A DNA stretch of 54,574 bases from Alphaproteobacteria bacterium (GTDB lineage Bacteria; Pseudomonadota; Alphaproteobacteria; JAEUKQ01; JAIBAD01). Below, in pieces: positions 45,408 through 53,673 of the stretch. The notes beneath the pieces were generated by a model. It did not search any database. It saw only the letters and a program-made list of their open reading frames with translations, and was not told the DNA's origin. Every line of letters starts with the position of its first letter. Position 1 is the first letter of the stretch. The translations under genes were made by a program, and so were the position numbers. The stretch is from contig JAIBAD010000007.1 of assembly GCA_019695395.1 (NCBI GenBank), forward strand, positions 1-54,574. Reading direction: 5' to 3'.

Positions 45408-45839
45408 TTATGATTTTTGTTTATCTAAATAAGCAGAAAGAAGAAACGCGGACCGATTGTCATGAGTACGATAATAGTTCAAAAGCGTCTGCAATGTTTC
45501 TGATTTTAGCTCGCTTAACCTTGAACCTACTTCCGGGCCACTTGTAATAAATCCATCGATAACTTGACCTTCTTGGTCGAGGCTAATTTTTAAAAATGTT
45601 GCCTGCATAATTTTTGATTCTGAAACATCTTTATGAATTTTTTCTTCATGAAGAATTGGGCCAGTTTCCAAATTTTTTATACTTTTTACCCTGAGCAAGG
45701 GCCATAATATAATTCTACCAATCAAGGCAATCAAACTAACAAAAAAAGCAAAAAGCCATAATCCAGCAAAACAAAGAACAACTAAAAATATAATTGTAAA
45801 TCCTAAAATAACCCATGACATAATTTGGACGATATTCAT
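45408..45839 (-). CDS. Membrane protein like an alphaproteobacterial J-protein but lacking the J domain
   Basis: About 143 residues. I start at ATG 45839, with AGGGTGA before it; the frame runs further up but without support. Two membrane segments (IMSWVILGFTIIFLVVLCF and WLFAFFVSLIALIGRIILW) are followed by a soluble part with FLKISLDQEGQVIDGFITSG and SAFLLSAYLDKQKS. That part resembles the conserved region that precedes the C-terminal J domain in small alphaproteobacterial membrane DnaJ (TIM14-like) proteins. Here the protein stops directly after the 'AYLD' segment, before any J domain (no HPD motif). Whether it is a natural J-less form or a truncation is not clear. Confidence 0.6.
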   Translation of the reverse strand: MNIVQIMSWVILGFTIIFLVVLCFAGLWLFAFFVSLIALIGRIILWPLLRVKSIKNLETGPILHEEKIHKDVSESKIMQATFLKISLDQEGQVIDGFITSGPEVGSRLSELKSETLQTLLNYYRTHDNRSAFLLSAYLDKQKS

Positions 45840-45981
45840 CTTCACCCTATTTAAATATAATTGTGCATTCATAGCATGTTTCATTCGAAAAGATAAGATT
45901 TTCTTATAATTTTCATTATCATGGATTATATAGGGATTATGCAATTTAATTTAAAGTTTTGTTATTTAAATTATAAAAATT

Positions 45982-46011
45982 AAGGAAGATAAAATTAATC
46001 TTATCTTCCTT
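45982..46011 (-). terminator. Terminator after the COG4705 membrane protein gene
   Basis: AAGGAAGATAA and TTATCTTCCTT are perfect eleven-base arms around an eight-base loop, 19 bases after the stop of the minus-strand gene. A TTTTTA run follows on the minus strand. The plus strand has no gene ending here. Confidence 0.75.
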
Positions 46012-46029
46012 TCAATTTATAAGTTCATA

Positions 46030-46818
46030 TTAACTTGTGACATATTGATTTTTTCTTAGGCTTGTATAGGCAATTACAATCAAAAGTATGACAGCAAGAA
46101 CAAGCGATGAATCAACTGTACCCAGGTCTAATCCACCTTTTTCATGCGTCTTGGTTAAAAAGTCACCCAACGTAGCCCCAAATGGACGTGTTAAAATAAA
46201 AGCTAACCAAAATAACACAACCTTTGAAATGCGTGTATAAAATGCAGCTAAAGCTATTAAAGCTAAAATACCGCTGATTAAAAGCGCACCACCCGCAAAC
46301 CCAAGCCCTGAATCGTCCGCTAAAAAATCACCTAAAGCAGTTCCTAAAGTATTTGAAAACAGTATGGTAATCCAATAAAACAATTCGACTTTTACAGTTT
46401 TAATATTGGTTACAGATAAAGACCCCACATTAAAACGCCATATCATAAGAATAGCGATAAGAATACAAATTAAAATTGCCGACCCTGTTGCATAACCCAG
46501 CCCCAAAGTTCGATCCATATAATCAGACATTGTTGTGCCTGCCGTACTTGTTGAAAGTATGACTAACCAATAAAGCAAAGCATAATGTTTTTTAGCCATC
46601 ATTTGTGCAATAAGTGTAGCTAGAAATATACTAATTAAAATTATTGAACTTGCAGCATAACCAACATTCATTGTCATCGATAAAAGGTCACCAGCCGTTT
46701 CACCCAAAGTTGTTGCACATATTTTCATAATCCAAAAATATAAAGTAATTTCTGGTAATTTATTCATCATTATTTCATCTTCTCGTAAATCAATAATTTG
46801 TTCGTTTTTTATATTCAT
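46030..46818 (-). CDS. COG4705-type multi-pass membrane protein
   Basis: A 262-residue protein with about eight membrane helices and an internal repeat: [67 protein letters not shown] and RPFGATLGDFLTKTHEKGGL are four variants of one T-x-G-x-x-x-x-D motif. This matches the uncharacterised COG4705 family. Function is not established; the repeated Thr/Gly/Asp motif suggests a transport or binding site. AGGA eight bases before the ATG supports the start. It has its own promoter-like sequence upstream and a good terminator downstream, so it is likely monocistronic. Confidence 0.8.
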   Translation of the reverse strand: MNIKNEQIIDLREDEIMMNKLPEITLYFWIMKICATTLGETAGDLLSMTMNVGYAASSIILISIFLATLIAQMMAKKHYALLYWLVILSTSTAGTTMSDYMDRTLGLGYATGSAILICILIAILMIWRFNVGSLSVTNIKTVKVELFYWITILFSNTLGTALGDFLADDSGLGFAGGALLISGILALIALAAFYTRISKVVLFWLAFILTRPFGATLGDFLTKTHEKGGLDLGTVDSSLVLAVILLIVIAYTSLRKNQYVTS

Positions 46819-46888
46819 TTACCGAATCCTTTAAAATAATTATTGTATTGATAAGTAATATCCATAAAAATAGAGTTTTTAATTTGTA

Positions 46889-46916
46889 ATTATACAATAT
46901 GGCTAAATTAAGCCAA
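46889..46916 (-). promoter_or_regulatory. Promoter with a palindrome for the COG4705 gene
   Basis: On the minus strand TTGGCT (46916-46911), a 16-base spacer and a perfect TATAAT (46894-46889) lie about 70 bases before the coding start. TGGCT-AAATTA-AGCCA (plus strand 46900-46915), a five-base dyad, overlaps the -35 and spacer. It could be an operator. Confidence 0.5.
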
Positions 46917-46943
46917 AAAATTTTTAAAATTATTTTAGTAAAA

Positions 46944-47603
46944 TTAACTATTTTTAGGAACAAAAATTTCAACACGACGATTTTGTTGTCGTCCTTCTGG
47001 ATTGTCAGAACCATCTGGATGTTGATTGGGTGCAACGGGCTGGCGTGCCGCATAAGCTTCAACCTTAATTGTTGGCTTTTGTTGTAGATTTTTTAAAAAC
47101 CAATCTCGGACTGTTTCCGCACGTTTTTTAGATAAATTTTGATTATACGGCTCTGTACCTATGGAATCGGTATGTCCTGCTATTTTCAATTGTTTAACCT
47201 GTTGACGGTTTAAAAACTCAGCAATTTTTTTCAATGTTTCGTTTGCTGACGGACGCAATGTTATCTTATTAAAATCAAATAAAATATCCCCTAATACCTC
47301 GATCTTTAATTCCGTTTCAGTTTCTGTTATTTTAATCCCATTGGTATTTTGTTGTAAATTGTGCAAATCCTTCGTCAAATCATTGGATGTCGTTTGAACA
47401 TTATTGCTATTGCCTTGAACGCTGGCAATTGTTGCTTGTACTTTATTAATTGTCACCAAAACATTATTAATCGTTTTATTGTGCGATGAAGGTATTGGTA
47501 GATTGGTTGGATCGTCACTTGTATCGTCTTTGGTTTGCGCATTTAATAATACTGGAAGCAAAAAACCAACAAAGCATATAAAATACAAAAGGTACCTTTT
47601 CAA
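46944..47603 (-). CDS. OmpA-family peptidoglycan-binding protein
   Basis: A 219-residue exported protein. TTG at 47603 appears to be the start, with AAAGGA about ten bases before it. A signal peptide (about 1-22, ending near LLNAQ) leads to an Asn/Thr-rich helical stretch (INKVQATIASVQGNSNNVQ) and then the OmpA domain: FDFNKITLRPSANETL, IAGHTDSIGTEPYNQNLSKKR with the diaminopimelate-binding Asp, and QQNRRVEIFV with the conserved Arg. There is no beta-barrel, so it is a periplasmic or secreted tether to peptidoglycan. It follows a small secreted protein gene by 22 bases on the same strand. Confidence 0.86.
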   Translation of the reverse strand: MKRYLLYFICFVGFLLPVLLNAQTKDDTSDDPTNLPIPSSHNKTINNVLVTINKVQATIASVQGNSNNVQTTSNDLTKDLHNLQQNTNGIKITETETELKIEVLGDILFDFNKITLRPSANETLKKIAEFLNRQQVKQLKIAGHTDSIGTEPYNQNLSKKRAETVRDWFLKNLQQKPTIKVEAYAARQPVAPNQHPDGSDNPEGRQQNRRVEIFVPKNS

Positions 47604-47625
47604 AACATAATTCCTTTAGGAAAAA

Positions 47626-48105
47626 TTATTCGGTTATCGTAACCTTTTCAAAAGGTTCACCAACCTTATCAATATAAACATCAATTGCTTTTACATCTTT
47701 GGGTGGGGCTGGAAAACGTACCCACATCGCATATTCAGATTTAGGTGCAACAACAACCTTATCCCCATGTTTACGACCCAAAGGATACCCATTTGTTGTT
47801 AAAACTTCATATTGTTTTTTATCTTTTAAATCTAGTAAATAATGTTCTTTTCCCAAAAGATAGGGGTTTCCACTATCTGCTAATTCTATAGGTTGATCTG
47901 TATTATTGATATAGACCCAACGCAAAGTTACAATATCATCCCCAGTTCTTTTCAATTCAGTAATTTTAACTGTTATACCTTGAATATCATAATCATGAAC
48001 AATGGGTTCAGGTGTTTGGGATATAGCATATTGGGGTAAAAATAAAAAAGAATTGCCTAAAACAATTCCTATAACAAAAGCATATTTAAAGAAATTTTTA
48101 AACAT
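47626..48105 (-). CDS. Exported protein of unknown function, partner of the OmpA-like gene
   Basis: About 159 residues. I start at ATG 48105 (AAGGG five bases before it), giving a signal peptide that ends near QYAISQ. The mature part has a beta-rich look: VKITELKRTGDDIVTLRWVYINN, then EYAMWVRFPAPPKDVKAIDVYI, like the immunoglobulin-type exported proteins that precede OmpA-domain proteins in some bacteria. I do not know a named family. It directly precedes the OmpA-like gene in a likely two-gene operon, so the pair may act together at the cell surface. Confidence 0.65.
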   Translation of the reverse strand: MFKNFFKYAFVIGIVLGNSFLFLPQYAISQTPEPIVHDYDIQGITVKITELKRTGDDIVTLRWVYINNTDQPIELADSGNPYLLGKEHYLLDLKDKKQYEVLTTNGYPLGRKHGDKVVVAPKSEYAMWVRFPAPPKDVKAIDVYIDKVGEPFEKVTITE

Positions 48106-48219
48106 TTTAACCCTTTTCATTTTTGTAAAGACCAACCAGACACTTTTTAAGTCATATCAAATTTTTAATTAAAAATCAAGTTTATTTAAAAGCAATCTGT
48201 TAAATAAATTAATAAAATT

Positions 48220-50292
48220 TTATCTAATTGTATCAGACTTAATCCATATTGCTGTATCATGAAAAACTGCTCCACCAGCTGGAAACCCAGGATCCACACT
48301 GGTTAAAACGTTAATCCCCTTACCTTCAACAAAATCTTTTGATGGCCATATGCTTTCAACCACCACAACACCCGGTTGTACCCCATCAAAAAATTTCACA
48401 TGGATTTTCAATGATCCTTGTTTATTACCAATGGTCACAAGATCACCTTCTTTTATATTCAAATGATAACAATCTTGAGGATGAATTAATAATGTTGGTC
48501 TATTTTCACGTTTTCTAGATGTTGGGGTTTGGGTAAAAGTTGTATTTAAAAACTGTCTAGCAGGTGCCGTCACCAACCGAAAAGGGTGGATATCATTACT
48601 TTGGTCAATATTTTCATAATAATCAGGCCATAGGGGTAAAGATCCAGAATGATCCGTAAAAGACCAATTGGGTTTAAAATGAAATTTTCGATCCTTATGC
48701 CCATAGCCATTTAGAAAATGGGCTTCTTTAAAATCAAGGGCACAATCCAACCATTTATTTTTTTGAAAATAATCAATGCCGGGTTTACCTGACATTTTTA
48801 ATGTTTGGTCAATAATCTCAATCTCCGTCAAATTAAAACCTGGGTGTTTAGCCCCCAAACGCTTAGCTAACTCACAAATAACCCAATGGTTCGATCGCGC
48901 TTGACCCAAAGGTTCTAAGATCTTAGGACCTAATTGTAAATAAGTATGACCGCCCGCCACGTAAAAATCATCATGCTCCAAAAAAGTGGTGGCAGGAAGC
49001 ACAATATCCGCCATCGATGCGGTTTCTGTTAAAAATTGCTCGTGGACACATATAAATAAATCTTTTCTGGACATTCCTTGGTAAACTTGGTTTGAATCAG
49101 GGCATACATTTATAGGATTCGTATTTTGAATGAATAAAGCTTTAATAGGTGGGCCATTTCCAAGATCAGTTTTGTTGCCATTCAAAATTGGGCCAATTCG
49201 GGATTGATCAAGCATACGAACATTTGGGTTTAAATAATCCAATCCTTCGATTAACGTTTTATCAAGCTTATATAAATCCCTTCCTTGACTATAAAGTGCC
49301 CCACCCCCTTCATAACGCCATGCCCCCGTTAGGGCAGGAAGACAAGTAACAGCATGAACGTTAACAGATCCATTGCGTGATCTTGAAAAACCATATCCAA
49401 TGCGAATAAAGCTGCGTTTTGTTTGTCCATAAAGTTTGGCAAAATCTGTTATCTCATCCGTAGATAGACCTGTAATTGATGATGCCCATTCAGGCGTACG
49501 CGTGACAAGATGCTGCTTTAACCCTTCGGGATCATCTGTATAGGTATGTACATAATCCCAATCAATATAATCTTCTTTAAATAAAACATGCATCATTGCA
49601 CAAGCTAGCGCCCCATCTGTTCCCGGTTTTACCATAAGATGTTGATCTGCGCTTTCAGCTGTAGCAGTACGATAAGGATCAATAACAATAAATTTTGCCC
49701 CTTTTTCTTTACGGGCCTTCGTAATATGGGTCATAAGATTAACCTGGGTAGCTACCGGATTCCCACCCCACATAATAATAAGGTCAGAATGTTCGATTTC
49801 TCTGGCATCAACACCATATTTAATACCCACACCTGCCATCCATCCTTGATCGGCCAAGGTTGTACATATTGTAGATTTTTGACCTGAATATCCCATAACA
49901 TGGCGTAATCTTTGAATACCATCACGTTGAACCAAACCCATGGTTCCTGCATAAAAATATGGCCAAATAGCCTCAGGCCCATAAATTGCAGCAATTTTAA
50001 TTAATTTTTCACTTATATTATCAAGTGCCTGGTCCCAGAATATAGGTTTAAAGCCATCAATCCCACATCCCTTATCCCCTATACGTTGCATAGGCATAGT
50101 TAAACGATCTTTATGGTGTTGACGTTCGTAATAACGAGCAACCTTTGCACATACAATACCCGCTGTATAAGCTTGATCACGGGCACCATGAATGCGGCCG
50201 ATGCGATTATTTCCTTTATATTCTATATCAAGAGCACAGGTGCTAGGACAATCATGAGGACAGACAGAATGAAATGTTTGTACATTCTCCAT
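48220..50292 (-). CDS. Molybdopterin-dependent oxidoreductase with N-terminal 4Fe-4S cluster
   Basis: A 690-residue cytoplasmic-type enzyme (no Tat signal). CPHDCPSTC at residues 11-19 plus the later Cys in GIVCAKV bind a 4Fe-4S cluster; the rest is the molybdopterin-binding fold (IMWGGNPVATQ, FIVIDPYRTATAE, MADIVLPATTFLEHDD, and a C-terminal dinucleotide-binding domain with PTLLIHPQDCYHLNIKEGDLV). It resembles the broad DMSO-reductase family; the substrate and electron partner are unknown. No molybdenum-cofactor or electron-transfer subunit gene is next to it. It is isolated between an OmpA-like pair and a permease gene. Confidence 0.88.
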   Translation of the reverse strand: MENVQTFHSVCPHDCPSTCALDIEYKGNNRIGRIHGARDQAYTAGIVCAKVARYYERQHHKDRLTMPMQRIGDKGCGIDGFKPIFWDQALDNISEKLIKIAAIYGPEAIWPYFYAGTMGLVQRDGIQRLRHVMGYSGQKSTICTTLADQGWMAGVGIKYGVDAREIEHSDLIIMWGGNPVATQVNLMTHITKARKEKGAKFIVIDPYRTATAESADQHLMVKPGTDGALACAMMHVLFKEDYIDWDYVHTYTDDPEGLKQHLVTRTPEWASSITGLSTDEITDFAKLYGQTKRSFIRIGYGFSRSRNGSVNVHAVTCLPALTGAWRYEGGGALYSQGRDLYKLDKTLIEGLDYLNPNVRMLDQSRIGPILNGNKTDLGNGPPIKALFIQNTNPINVCPDSNQVYQGMSRKDLFICVHEQFLTETASMADIVLPATTFLEHDDFYVAGGHTYLQLGPKILEPLGQARSNHWVICELAKRLGAKHPGFNLTEIEIIDQTLKMSGKPGIDYFQKNKWLDCALDFKEAHFLNGYGHKDRKFHFKPNWSFTDHSGSLPLWPDYYENIDQSNDIHPFRLVTAPARQFLNTTFTQTPTSRKRENRPTLLIHPQDCYHLNIKEGDLVTIGNKQGSLKIHVKFFDGVQPGVVVVESIWPSKDFVEGKGINVLTSVDPGFPAGGAVFHDTAIWIKSDTIR

Positions 50293-50367
50293 AATGTTAT
50301 TAATAATAATTTTTATTGGAAAGAGGATTTACAGATAAATTACCCATAATCATTTTAACACATGTCC

Positions 50368-51216
50368 TTATTTTGAAACCAATCCGCTAAATTTTTTATG
50401 GCTTATGTAATAAAGCAAAGCAGATAAAAGCAAAATGGCAAAGCCTGCTTCGAAAACTTGATCAATATCTGCCATATTAATTGCATGGATAGTCAAGGCG
50501 CCAAGGCCCCCAAGCCCAATAAGAGAGGCAATCAACACCATGGATAAAGCTCTTGGCAAACTTTGATGAACAATCAAAGGTAAGGTTTTTGTGATGACCA
50601 TCAAAATAACCAACCCATAAAAATGGAATAAATTCTCCCCCTCTTTTCTTTTTTTATGGGCATGCGTTTGAATTGATTTGGCAAGCGATAGAATAAACCC
50701 TGGCATAATATAGATTAATACCGCTATAAAACCTGCAACCAATCCAACACCAAAAAATATAATAGGCGGAATTAAATAAACAAAAATTGGCCATGTTTTT
50801 GCCCATTCAAAAAAAGGGAAAAAAAAATGACAAAAAGGATCAATAAAACCAATAAGTAAGGCCAAACAAAATGAAAGGAATCCTGCCATAAAAATGGCTA
50901 GTAAAACTAAAATTAATGTTTCCATCGTAGGAATCCATAACCCAAAATTTAAAATAAGAAGGGCACACCCACTTGTTACCAAACAAATCCCCCAACGTTT
51001 AAATAAAACATAAAGAATTACAACAATAACAAGAATAAACATCAAAGGCGGTATGTGTGCCACCAAATCCATACTGCCACCCAAAATAATAATAAAAAAT
51101 TTTTCAATGCCATTTAGGATAGATGAAAGATTTGTTACAAGCCAATCTAATAAAAATTTTACCCATAAACCTATAGGAATTTTATAGTCTGCTATTTGAT
51201 CAGAAAGCCAATTCAT
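50368..51216 (-). CDS. ProW-like ABC permease, orphan
   Basis: About 282 residues with six or seven membrane helices. It matches the glycine-betaine permease ProW/OpuAB: MNWLSDQIADYKIPIGLWVK at the start, WAKTWPIFVYLIPPIIFFG and PRALSMVLIASLIGLGGLG. The stretch that normally holds the EAA loop, contacting the ATPase, reads HKKRKEGENLFHFYGLVILM and has lost the usual EAA-x3-G order. No ProV ATPase or ProX binding protein is adjacent. The frame extends up to 51333 but the ATG at 51216 fits the family's usual start. It may use a shared ATPase or be decaying. Confidence 0.75.
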   Translation of the reverse strand: MNWLSDQIADYKIPIGLWVKFLLDWLVTNLSSILNGIEKFFIIILGGSMDLVAHIPPLMFILVIVVILYVLFKRWGICLVTSGCALLILNFGLWIPTMETLILVLLAIFMAGFLSFCLALLIGFIDPFCHFFFPFFEWAKTWPIFVYLIPPIIFFGVGLVAGFIAVLIYIMPGFILSLAKSIQTHAHKKRKEGENLFHFYGLVILMVITKTLPLIVHQSLPRALSMVLIASLIGLGGLGALTIHAINMADIDQVFEAGFAILLLSALLYYISHKKFSGLVSK

Positions 51217-51492
51217 AAATTCAACAATATTTAGAATTTTAATTTTATTTATTTTTAAGTTCAAAAAATAAGTGTAGGGTATGAAAAAAATTTTGCAAGC
51301 TTTGTTCCATATTCCTCTTAAATATAAAGCCATATGAAATAAAAAAGGAACGATTGGTTAAATTTCATCCTATTTTATTCTTTTCTTAAATTGCATAAGT
51401 GCTATGCTTTTTCTTTATTTGTGGAATGGGTTAAAAATAACTTTAATAATGAAATGATTGTTTTTTCATAATTTTTCTATGAAAGGTGTCCC

Positions 51493-52512
51493 ATGAAAAA
51501 AAATATTTTTTTCTCCTTACTGATAGGCTGTCTTTTATTTTTATCCACATTTGGTTATGCCCAAGATACACTTGTTGTGTATACAGTTTTTGACGCCAAT
51601 CAAACCAAAATTTACGAAGACGCTTTCAAGCAAGTTCATCCAAATATAAATCTTGAATGGGTACGGGATTCAACTGGCCCAATTACTGCAAGATTATTAG
51701 CAGAAAAAAACAACCGCCAAGCTGATGTAATCTGGGGAATAGCCGCAACCAGTTTGATGGTTTTAAAAAAGCAAAATATGTTAGAACCTTATGCCTCACC
51801 TGATAGTCATAATTTAAAAGCAAATTTCAAAGATCAAGACAGGATTCCAAGTTGGATTGGTATGGATGCGTGGGCATCTGCTATTTGTTTTAATACCAAG
51901 GAAGCAAAAAAATTAAATCTATCTAAACCATCATCATGGCAGGATTTATTAAAACCAGAATATAAAAATCATATTGTGATGCCAAATCCCAATTCATCTG
52001 GGACGGGATATTTGACAGTTTCCGCATGGATTCAAACTATGGGTGAACAAAAGGCTTGGGCCTATATGGACGACCTTCATAAAAATATTGGAACGTATCT
52101 TCATTCTGGGTCTAAACCTTGTACAGAAACAGGACGCGGCGAATATCCTATTGGGATTTCTTATGCCTATCTTGGGGTTATGGAAAAAAATAAGGGTGCC
52201 CCTCTTGATATTATTCTACCCAAAGAAGGACTAGGATGGGAAATGGAAGGGGCTGCCATTATGAAAGGTACCAAAAAACTTGAAATGGCTAAACGTCTTT
52301 TGGATTTTGCAGCAAGCAAAAAAGCTAATGAACTTTATAGCCACGGCTATTCTGTTGTTGCGTATCCTGGTATTAAACCCCAAATTCCTGGATATCCAGA
52401 AGGAGAAGAAGAATTGCTTATTAAAAATGATTTATTGTGGGCCGCGGAAAATCACGACCGTATTGTAGAAGAATGGGAAAAACGTTATGGTCAAAAAAAT
52501 GCACCCCAATAA
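51493..52512 (+). CDS. ABC transporter substrate-binding protein, 2-aminoethylphosphonate/iron type
   Basis: A 339-residue periplasmic binding protein with a signal peptide ending near FGYAQ. TLVVYTVFDANQTKIYEDAF opens the fold; VRDSTGPITARLLAEKNNR and MDAWASAICFNTKEAKK follow. This is the class II fold of the 2-aminoethylphosphonate/ferric-iron branch; the first-gene order in an operon with an ATPase and a permease favours the aminoethylphosphonate (PhnS-like) subgroup, but iron is not excluded. AAAGGTG lies before the ATG. Its target probably enters the cell through the two following gene products. Confidence 0.85.
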   Translation: MKKNIFFSLLIGCLLFLSTFGYAQDTLVVYTVFDANQTKIYEDAFKQVHPNINLEWVRDSTGPITARLLAEKNNRQADVIWGIAATSLMVLKKQNMLEPYASPDSHNLKANFKDQDRIPSWIGMDAWASAICFNTKEAKKLNLSKPSSWQDLLKPEYKNHIVMPNPNSSGTGYLTVSAWIQTMGEQKAWAYMDDLHKNIGTYLHSGSKPCTETGRGEYPIGISYAYLGVMEKNKGAPLDIILPKEGLGWEMEGAAIMKGTKKLEMAKRLLDFAASKKANELYSHGYSVVAYPGIKPQIPGYPEGEEELLIKNDLLWAAENHDRIVEEWEKRYGQKNAPQ

Positions 52513-52567
52513 TTAATAAAAAAGTCAGATATAATCTAAATGACACTATTTTATTTAATTGATTGGT

Positions 52568-53659
52568 ATGAATTTTTCTAATCATAAAAAAAGCAACCTT
52601 GTTCTTCATAAAATATGCAAAACATACGGATCATTTTTTGTTTTAAATGATTTAACCGTCACAATACCCCAAGGTTCTTTTACCTGTTTTCTTGGACCTT
52701 CAGGATCAGGTAAAACAACCTTGCTTCGGATTATTGCGGGATTAGACCACCCAACAAAAGGACAGATTTTTTGGCATGATCAGGATATTTCACCTTTATC
52801 TGTCCAAGAAAGAAATTTTGGTATTGTTTTTCAAAATTATGCTTTATTTCCAAATCTAACAGTTGAACAAAATATTGCGTTTGGCTTACAAAATTTACAT
52901 ACGCCTAAATCAAAAATTGCAGAAGATATAGATTTTTTTTGTGATGCTATGCATCTTCAAATGCACCGCCACAAATATCCCTGGCAACTTTCCGCGGGCC
53001 AACAACAACGTGTTGCCTTAGCACGAAGCCTTGCTCTTAAGCCTGATATTCTTCTCCTTGATGAACCTTTGTCGGCTCTTGATAATCAAATACGAATTGC
53101 CCTTCAAAAAATTATTATAGAATTCCATTATCAATTTAATTTAACAACTATTTTTGTAACCCATGATCAAGAAGAAGCGTTTCTTTTGGCAGATCAAATT
53201 ATCGTGCTTCATGAAGGGGAAATCAAACAAATAGGTACACCTAAAGAAATTTATGGTGAGCCTAACAGTCTTTTTATGGCTAAATTTATAGGACTTACAA
53301 ATATTTTACCTGCCCAAATTACAAGCCAACATAGTCTATTAATTGGTTCTCTATCTTTTGAGCATGATGATGCATCCAATTATAAAATTGGTGAACAAGT
53401 TCATCTAAGTATCAGACCTGAACACATTAAACTTGTCAAAAACCCAACAAATAATTTAACTCATATGCCTATATATGGATCAATAAAACACATTAATTTT
53501 ATGGGACCTTTTTATCGAATCCATTTTCACCTAGAGCAAATCCCGCATATAGAAATTATTGTTGATCTATCAACCCAGCATTATGATGAATTTCATTTAA
53601 ATGTAACAGATAAAATTTGGTTAGAATTACCCAAGAAATTTATAAAAATTTATCAATAA
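52568..53659 (+). CDS. ABC transporter ATP-binding protein for the same importer
   Basis: About 363 residues: Walker A GPSGSGKTT, Q-loop FGIVFQNYALFPN, signature LSAGQQQRVALARS (LSAGQ rather than LSGGQ), Walker B ILLLDEPLSALD, and H-loop VTHDQEEA, then a C-terminal regulatory OB domain (SIRPEHIKLVKN). It is closest to aminoethylphosphonate/iron/putrescine importer ATPases. A TTG at 52559 starts the open frame; the ATG at 52568 is preferred. No Shine-Dalgarno is obvious. It lies between the binding-protein and permease genes. Confidence 0.9.
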   Translation: MNFSNHKKSNLVLHKICKTYGSFFVLNDLTVTIPQGSFTCFLGPSGSGKTTLLRIIAGLDHPTKGQIFWHDQDISPLSVQERNFGIVFQNYALFPNLTVEQNIAFGLQNLHTPKSKIAEDIDFFCDAMHLQMHRHKYPWQLSAGQQQRVALARSLALKPDILLLDEPLSALDNQIRIALQKIIIEFHYQFNLTTIFVTHDQEEAFLLADQIIVLHEGEIKQIGTPKEIYGEPNSLFMAKFIGLTNILPAQITSQHSLLIGSLSFEHDDASNYKIGEQVHLSIRPEHIKLVKNPTNNLTHMPIYGSIKHINFMGPFYRIHFHLEQIPHIEIIVDLSTQHYDEFHLNVTDKIWLELPKKFIKIYQ

Positions 53660-53673
53660 ATTATGTAATAATT

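Noticed and set aside
46790-47062. 90-codon minus-strand frame between the COG4705 and OmpA-like genes
   Set aside because: It overlaps the end of the OmpA gene in another frame, covers a promoter and shows no protein-like pattern.
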